This document shows positions 15,226 through 17,654 of a DNA stretch of 17,654 nucleotides, piece by piece. Origin of the DNA: Nitrososphaerales archaeon TH526 (lineage in GTDB: Archaea; Thermoproteota; Nitrososphaeria; Nitrososphaerales; Nitrososphaeraceae); assembly GCA_014523665.1 (NCBI GenBank), contig JAATVR010000111.1:1-17654 (forward strand), in the 5' to 3' direction. Under the pieces are notes generated by a model. The model saw only the letters and a program-made list of their open reading frames with translations, searched no databases and was not told the origin of the DNA. The stretch's first letter is position 1; every line of letters begins with the position of its first letter. Both the position numbers and the translations under genes were made by a program.

Positions 15226-16140
15226 ATGAATATCACCGTTGTCGGATCGGGCAAAGTCGGAGCGTCTGCAGCATTGAACTCTTGTCTTCGAAAGTTAGGG
15301 GATGTTCTTTTATTGGATATCGTCAAGGGACTACCCCAAGGCGAGGCTCTGGACATAAATCATCAATTGTCTGAAATTGGCATCGATTGTAGAGTTAAAG
15401 GTTCAAACGAGTACGAGGATTTGAAAGGTTCGGACATTATTGTATTGGTTGCCGGGGTGGGAAGAAAGCCTGGAATGACCAGAATGGATCTCTTAACTAC
15501 AAATGCAAATATCATTAAAGAAATAGCCACCAAGATACGATCCCTAGCTAGTCGAGCAATTGTGATCGTAGTCACAAATCCTGTTGACCCTATGACCTAT
15601 TTGACCTTAAAACTTCTTGGAACAGACAAGAATAGGGTTATGGGAATGGGTAATATGCTTGATCTTTCGAGATTCAAAAGTTTTATTCACGAGACGACTG
15701 GATTTTCGAGAGGTTCCATCAGCGCGATGGTGATCGGAGAGCATGGCGAAAACATGCTGCCCCTTCCTAGGTTTTCTTCGATATCAGGAATTCCGCTAAT
15801 CACATTCTTGTCACCTGATCAAGTCATGACTGCCTTGGAATCTACAAGGAAGATTGCTGCTGAAGTTATATCGCTAAAAGGTGCAACAATTCACGCCCCT
15901 GGTAATGCGATTGCCGCAATGATTGAATCTATCGTAAGAAATAGAAAAAGCCTCATACCAGTGTCTGCTCTCTTGGAAGGGGAATATGGTGCTTCAGATG
16001 TTTGCCTAGGGGTTCCCGCAATTCTCGGCGCGAATGGCATCGAGAAGATAGTTGAACTGAAACTAGACAGTTCGGAGAGAGAGATATTTGATAAAGGAGT
16101 AAGAAGCGTCAAAACCGCGATTACCGAGTTGCATATGTAA
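15226..16140 (+). CDS. mdh: NAD-dependent malate dehydrogenase (LDH/MDH family)
   Basis: This enzyme interconverts malate and oxaloacetate with NAD(H) in the cytoplasm. The nucleotide-binding GSGKVG occupies 7-12, and D31 ends the second strand, favouring NAD over NADP. The mobile loop [11 protein letters not shown] has Arg80 at the position that discriminates substrates (Arg in malate, Gln in lactate dehydrogenases), then Arg86. N118, the LDLSR segment with D146 and R149, and the catalytic His173 in GEHG complete the active site. At 304 residues it belongs to the LDH-like tetrameric MDH group. It lies between the divergently oriented larC and larB; this may be coincidence or may link a 2-hydroxyacid racemase to malate. 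Confidence 0.93.
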   Translation: MNITVVGSGKVGASAALNSCLRKLGDVLLLDIVKGLPQGEALDINHQLSEIGIDCRVKGSNEYEDLKGSDIIVLVAGVGRKPGMTRMDLLTTNANIIKEIATKIRSLASRAIVIVVTNPVDPMTYLTLKLLGTDKNRVMGMGNMLDLSRFKSFIHETTGFSRGSISAMVIGEHGENMLPLPRFSSISGIPLITFLSPDQVMTALESTRKIAAEVISLKGATIHAPGNAIAAMIESIVRNRKSLIPVSALLEGEYGASDVCLGVPAILGANGIEKIVELKLDSSEREIFDKGVRSVKTAITELHM

Positions 16141-16141
16141 T

Positions 16142-16149
16142 GCTTTTAT
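16142..16149 (+). promoter_or_regulatory. Candidate leaderless promoter for larB
   Basis: GCTTTTAT begins just after the mdh stop. Initiation about 25 bases from its centre falls at ATG 16174, so larB may be transcribed on its own as well as with mdh. Evidence is a single A/T-rich box. Confidence 0.35.
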
Positions 16150-16173
16150 CATCGAGAGGTTCATTCGTTAGGA

Positions 16174-17025
16174 ATGGATCTGAGCCGATTGCTGAAAAAG
16201 TACTCTAATGGCGAGATCGGAGTTAACGAAATTCAAAGAGAAATTTCTATTGAGAACATCGGGTACGTAGGAGAGAACATAGCACGTCTCGACGTACAAA
16301 GGGAGTCGAGAAGGGGTTGTCCAGAGGTTATCCTTGCCCTAGGAAAGCAGTACAATGATCTGTATGAAATTAGCCTAAAGACGATGCAGAAAACCGGCCT
16401 GGCCCTCATTAGCAAAGCAACCCAGGAGGTCTTTGCCAAACTCTGTGCTCAGTTGAAACAGGAAGGGTATACAGTTGAGACAGCCACGCGTGGGACCACT
16501 ATTCTGGTATCGGCACAAGAGCTCGCATTCAATGAAAATAATCCACATATTGGGATTATTTGTGCTGGGACATCTGATATCCCTATTGCGGAGGAAGCTA
16601 GAATGATGGCCAGAGCTATGGGCTGCGTCGGGATTATGCACTATGACGTAGGAATAGCGGGAATGCACCGGTTGCTTCCAGCTGTAAGAAACATAATAGA
16701 AAAAAACGTAGAAGCAGTAGTGGTAGTAGCGGGAATGGAAGGAGCTCTTGCATCAGTGATTTCGGCTCTGGTGGATGTCCCAGTCATAGGAGTACCTACA
16801 TCAGTCGGCTACGGCATGGGGTCTAGCGGCATCGGAGCCTTGACATCTATGCTACAGACCTGTTCATTTGGATTGGCAGTCATGAATATCGATAACGGCA
16901 TCGGTGCTGGGGCGTTCGCTGCTTTGATATGTAAAAGGATTTCCTTAAAGCATCCCAGAAAAGATGATTCAGTTAGCGCTACAGAGGAAATTAGGAGGGA
17001 AGGTGATCTTCTCAAACGTTTATAA
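16174..17025 (+). CDS. larB: LarB, first enzyme of nickel-pincer nucleotide synthesis
   Basis: LarB carboxylates nicotinic acid adenine dinucleotide at pyridine C5 and cleaves its phosphoanhydride, giving pyridinium-3,5-biscarboxylic acid mononucleotide, the LarE substrate. The N-terminal part has RLDVQRESRRGCPEVILALG at 38-57. The C-terminal part is the PurE-like (AIR carboxylase) fold: ICAGTSDIPIAEEA at 129-142, VVAGMEGALASV at 184-195, VPTSVGYG at 207-214, and the MLQTCSFG and MNIDNG segments near 226-242. Cys230 probably corresponds to the catalytic cysteine of L. plantarum LarB (Cys221). The length of 283 is slightly above the L. plantarum enzyme. The gene lies 33 bases after mdh and is separated from larC/larE, which read the other way. 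PurE itself is much shorter and lacks the N-terminal part. Confidence 0.95.
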   Translation: MDLSRLLKKYSNGEIGVNEIQREISIENIGYVGENIARLDVQRESRRGCPEVILALGKQYNDLYEISLKTMQKTGLALISKATQEVFAKLCAQLKQEGYTVETATRGTTILVSAQELAFNENNPHIGIICAGTSDIPIAEEARMMARAMGCVGIMHYDVGIAGMHRLLPAVRNIIEKNVEAVVVVAGMEGALASVISALVDVPVIGVPTSVGYGMGSSGIGALTSMLQTCSFGLAVMNIDNGIGAGAFAALICKRISLKHPRKDDSVSATEEIRREGDLLKRL

Positions 17026-17027
17026 AG
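17019..17027 (+). promoter_or_regulatory. Candidate promoter for rpl18, over the larB stop codon
   Basis: TTTATAAAG overlaps the last codons of larB. Initiation would fall near 17048, giving a leader of about 30 bases before ATG 17080 that includes a very short reading frame. Confidence 0.4.
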
Positions 17028-17053
17028 GCTTTTCATTCGTTGGTTATAGTTAC

Positions 17054-17080
17054 GTGAAAAGGTGTAAGATGAAAATATAA
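17054..17080 (+). other. Eight-codon leader reading frame ending on the rpl18 start
   Basis: From GTG 17054 (or ATG 17069, preceded by GGTG) a tiny frame runs to TAA 17078-17080, whose last base is the A of the rpl18 ATG (TAATG). It could aid translational coupling in a message with no good ribosome binding site; it may equally be chance. Confidence 0.25.
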
Positions 17081-17654
17081 TGGGTTATATTGCTACACTC
17101 AAGAGAATTAGAAACGGTCGAACCAACTACAGGAAAAGGGCCGCGCTCCTTCTCTCAAGAAGAAGGTTTGTTACTATAACCGTCAGCGACGAGAATGTTC
17201 AAGCTCAGATCGCATACCCGATGTCTAAGGGAGATGTTACCATCACATCATCGCACAGCAGGGAACTTACTCGATTCGGTTGGAATGGTTCGCTAAATTC
17301 TCTCCCCGCGTGTTACTTGACAGGTTTGCTGTTGGGCAGGAAGTCGTTGCGAAAGGAAGTAGATGAGGCTGTCCTCTATACGGGAAAGAACCAGTTTACG
17401 TCTAGAGTAGCCGCCTGTCTTAAAGGTATAATTGATTCTGGGATGAAAGTTCCTGCCTCTGATTCCTCTTTTCCTCCAGAGGAACGCTTGGTGGGCAATC
17501 ACATCGCAGAATATGCCAGAATTCTGCGGGATGAAAATAAAGACGCTTACAATAGTCGCTTTTCAAGATTAATCGCAAATAACTTTGATCCTACTCAATA
17601 TAGCAGCTATGTACACAAAGTCAAGGATGCTATTGCTTCTTCAGGAGAAAGGGA
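17080..17654 (+). CDS. rpl18: Ribosomal protein L18 (uL18), 3' end beyond the window
   Basis: This large-subunit protein binds 5S rRNA in the central protuberance. The 191 codons present have no stop, so the gene runs off the window. Family features: basic N-terminus with RRIR-like repeats and GRTNYRKRAALLLSRRRF near 13-30, the TVSDENVQAQIAYP strand, the FGWNG motif, the CYLTGLLLGRK helix, and the CLKGIIDSGMKVP segment that archaeal L18 shares. Archaeal L18 is about 170-200 residues, so little is missing. In most archaea it sits between L19e and S5; here larB lies upstream instead, indicating a rearrangement or insertion at this point. Confidence 0.94.
   Translation, partial: MGYIATLKRIRNGRTNYRKRAALLLSRRRFVTITVSDENVQAQIAYPMSKGDVTITSSHSRELTRFGWNGSLNSLPACYLTGLLLGRKSLRKEVDEAVLYTGKNQFTSRVAACLKGIIDSGMKVPASDSSFPPEERLVGNHIAEYARILRDENKDAYNSRFSRLIANNFDPTQYSSYVHKVKDAIASSGER

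Noticed and set aside
15226..16140. Lactate dehydrogenase as the function of the gene between larC and larB
   Set aside because: The substrate loop has Arg80 (RKPGMTR), the malate-specific state, instead of the Gln of lactate dehydrogenases.
1..17654. tRNA, rRNA, CRISPR arrays, insertion sequences or phage genes
   Set aside because: I read all gaps on both strands and saw no tRNA-like arms, no regular repeat-spacer pattern, and no transposase or integrase motif. The gaps are short and mostly explained by promoters.

Overview
The window is archaeal and most likely from the Thaumarchaeota/Nitrososphaeria side of the archaea (the related Aigarchaeota are an alternative). The main evidence is an RNA polymerase largest subunit encoded as one unsplit 1276-residue gene; most other archaea split it into A' and A''. 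It is followed by an archaeal L30e-NusA-S12-S7 block. Other archaeal signs are a two-KH-domain mini-NusA, A/T-rich TATA-like boxes about 25-35 bases before several starts (leaderless or near-leaderless transcripts), and an archaeal-type uL18. Base composition is moderate, and nothing marks an extreme thermophile.

Layout. Positions 1-5881 (+) hold the transcription/translation block: rpoA, rpl30e, a 237-base spacer with its own promoter candidate, then nusA, rps12 and rps7. Positions 5988-7429 (+) hold two unrecognised genes: a 378-residue helical protein and a 70-residue coiled-coil protein. Positions 7591-11187 (+) hold a three-gene biotin-dependent acyl-CoA carboxylase operon: carboxyltransferase, biotin carboxylase and biotin carrier protein. 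In archaea such an enzyme serves autotrophic 3-hydroxypropionate/4-hydroxybutyrate fixation or propionyl-CoA metabolism. The biotin carboxylase has no ATG, GTG or TTG at its expected start; an ACG sits 7 bases after a GAGGTGA ribosome binding site.

Positions 11197-15107 (-) read, in transcription order, larC, larE, a cysteine desulfurase, a peroxiredoxin and a possible 23-residue four-cysteine microprotein. Positions 15226-17025 (+), divergent from larC, hold a malate dehydrogenase and larB. LarB, LarE and LarC together make the nickel-pincer nucleotide (NPN) cofactor from nicotinic acid adenine dinucleotide. LarE here has the three-cysteine pattern of the [4Fe-4S]-dependent catalytic type, and a cysteine desulfurase, the known sulfur source for that type, lies directly downstream. 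No LarA-type racemase, the known user of the cofactor, lies in the window. The window ends inside rpl18.

The most interesting parts are the lar/desulfurase/malate dehydrogenase locus without larA, the start-less biotin carboxylase, the four-cysteine microprotein, and the unassigned 378-residue protein. TTG starts are unusually common (rpoA, nusA, rps12, larC, larE). I saw no rRNA, tRNA, CRISPR array, insertion sequence or phage gene.
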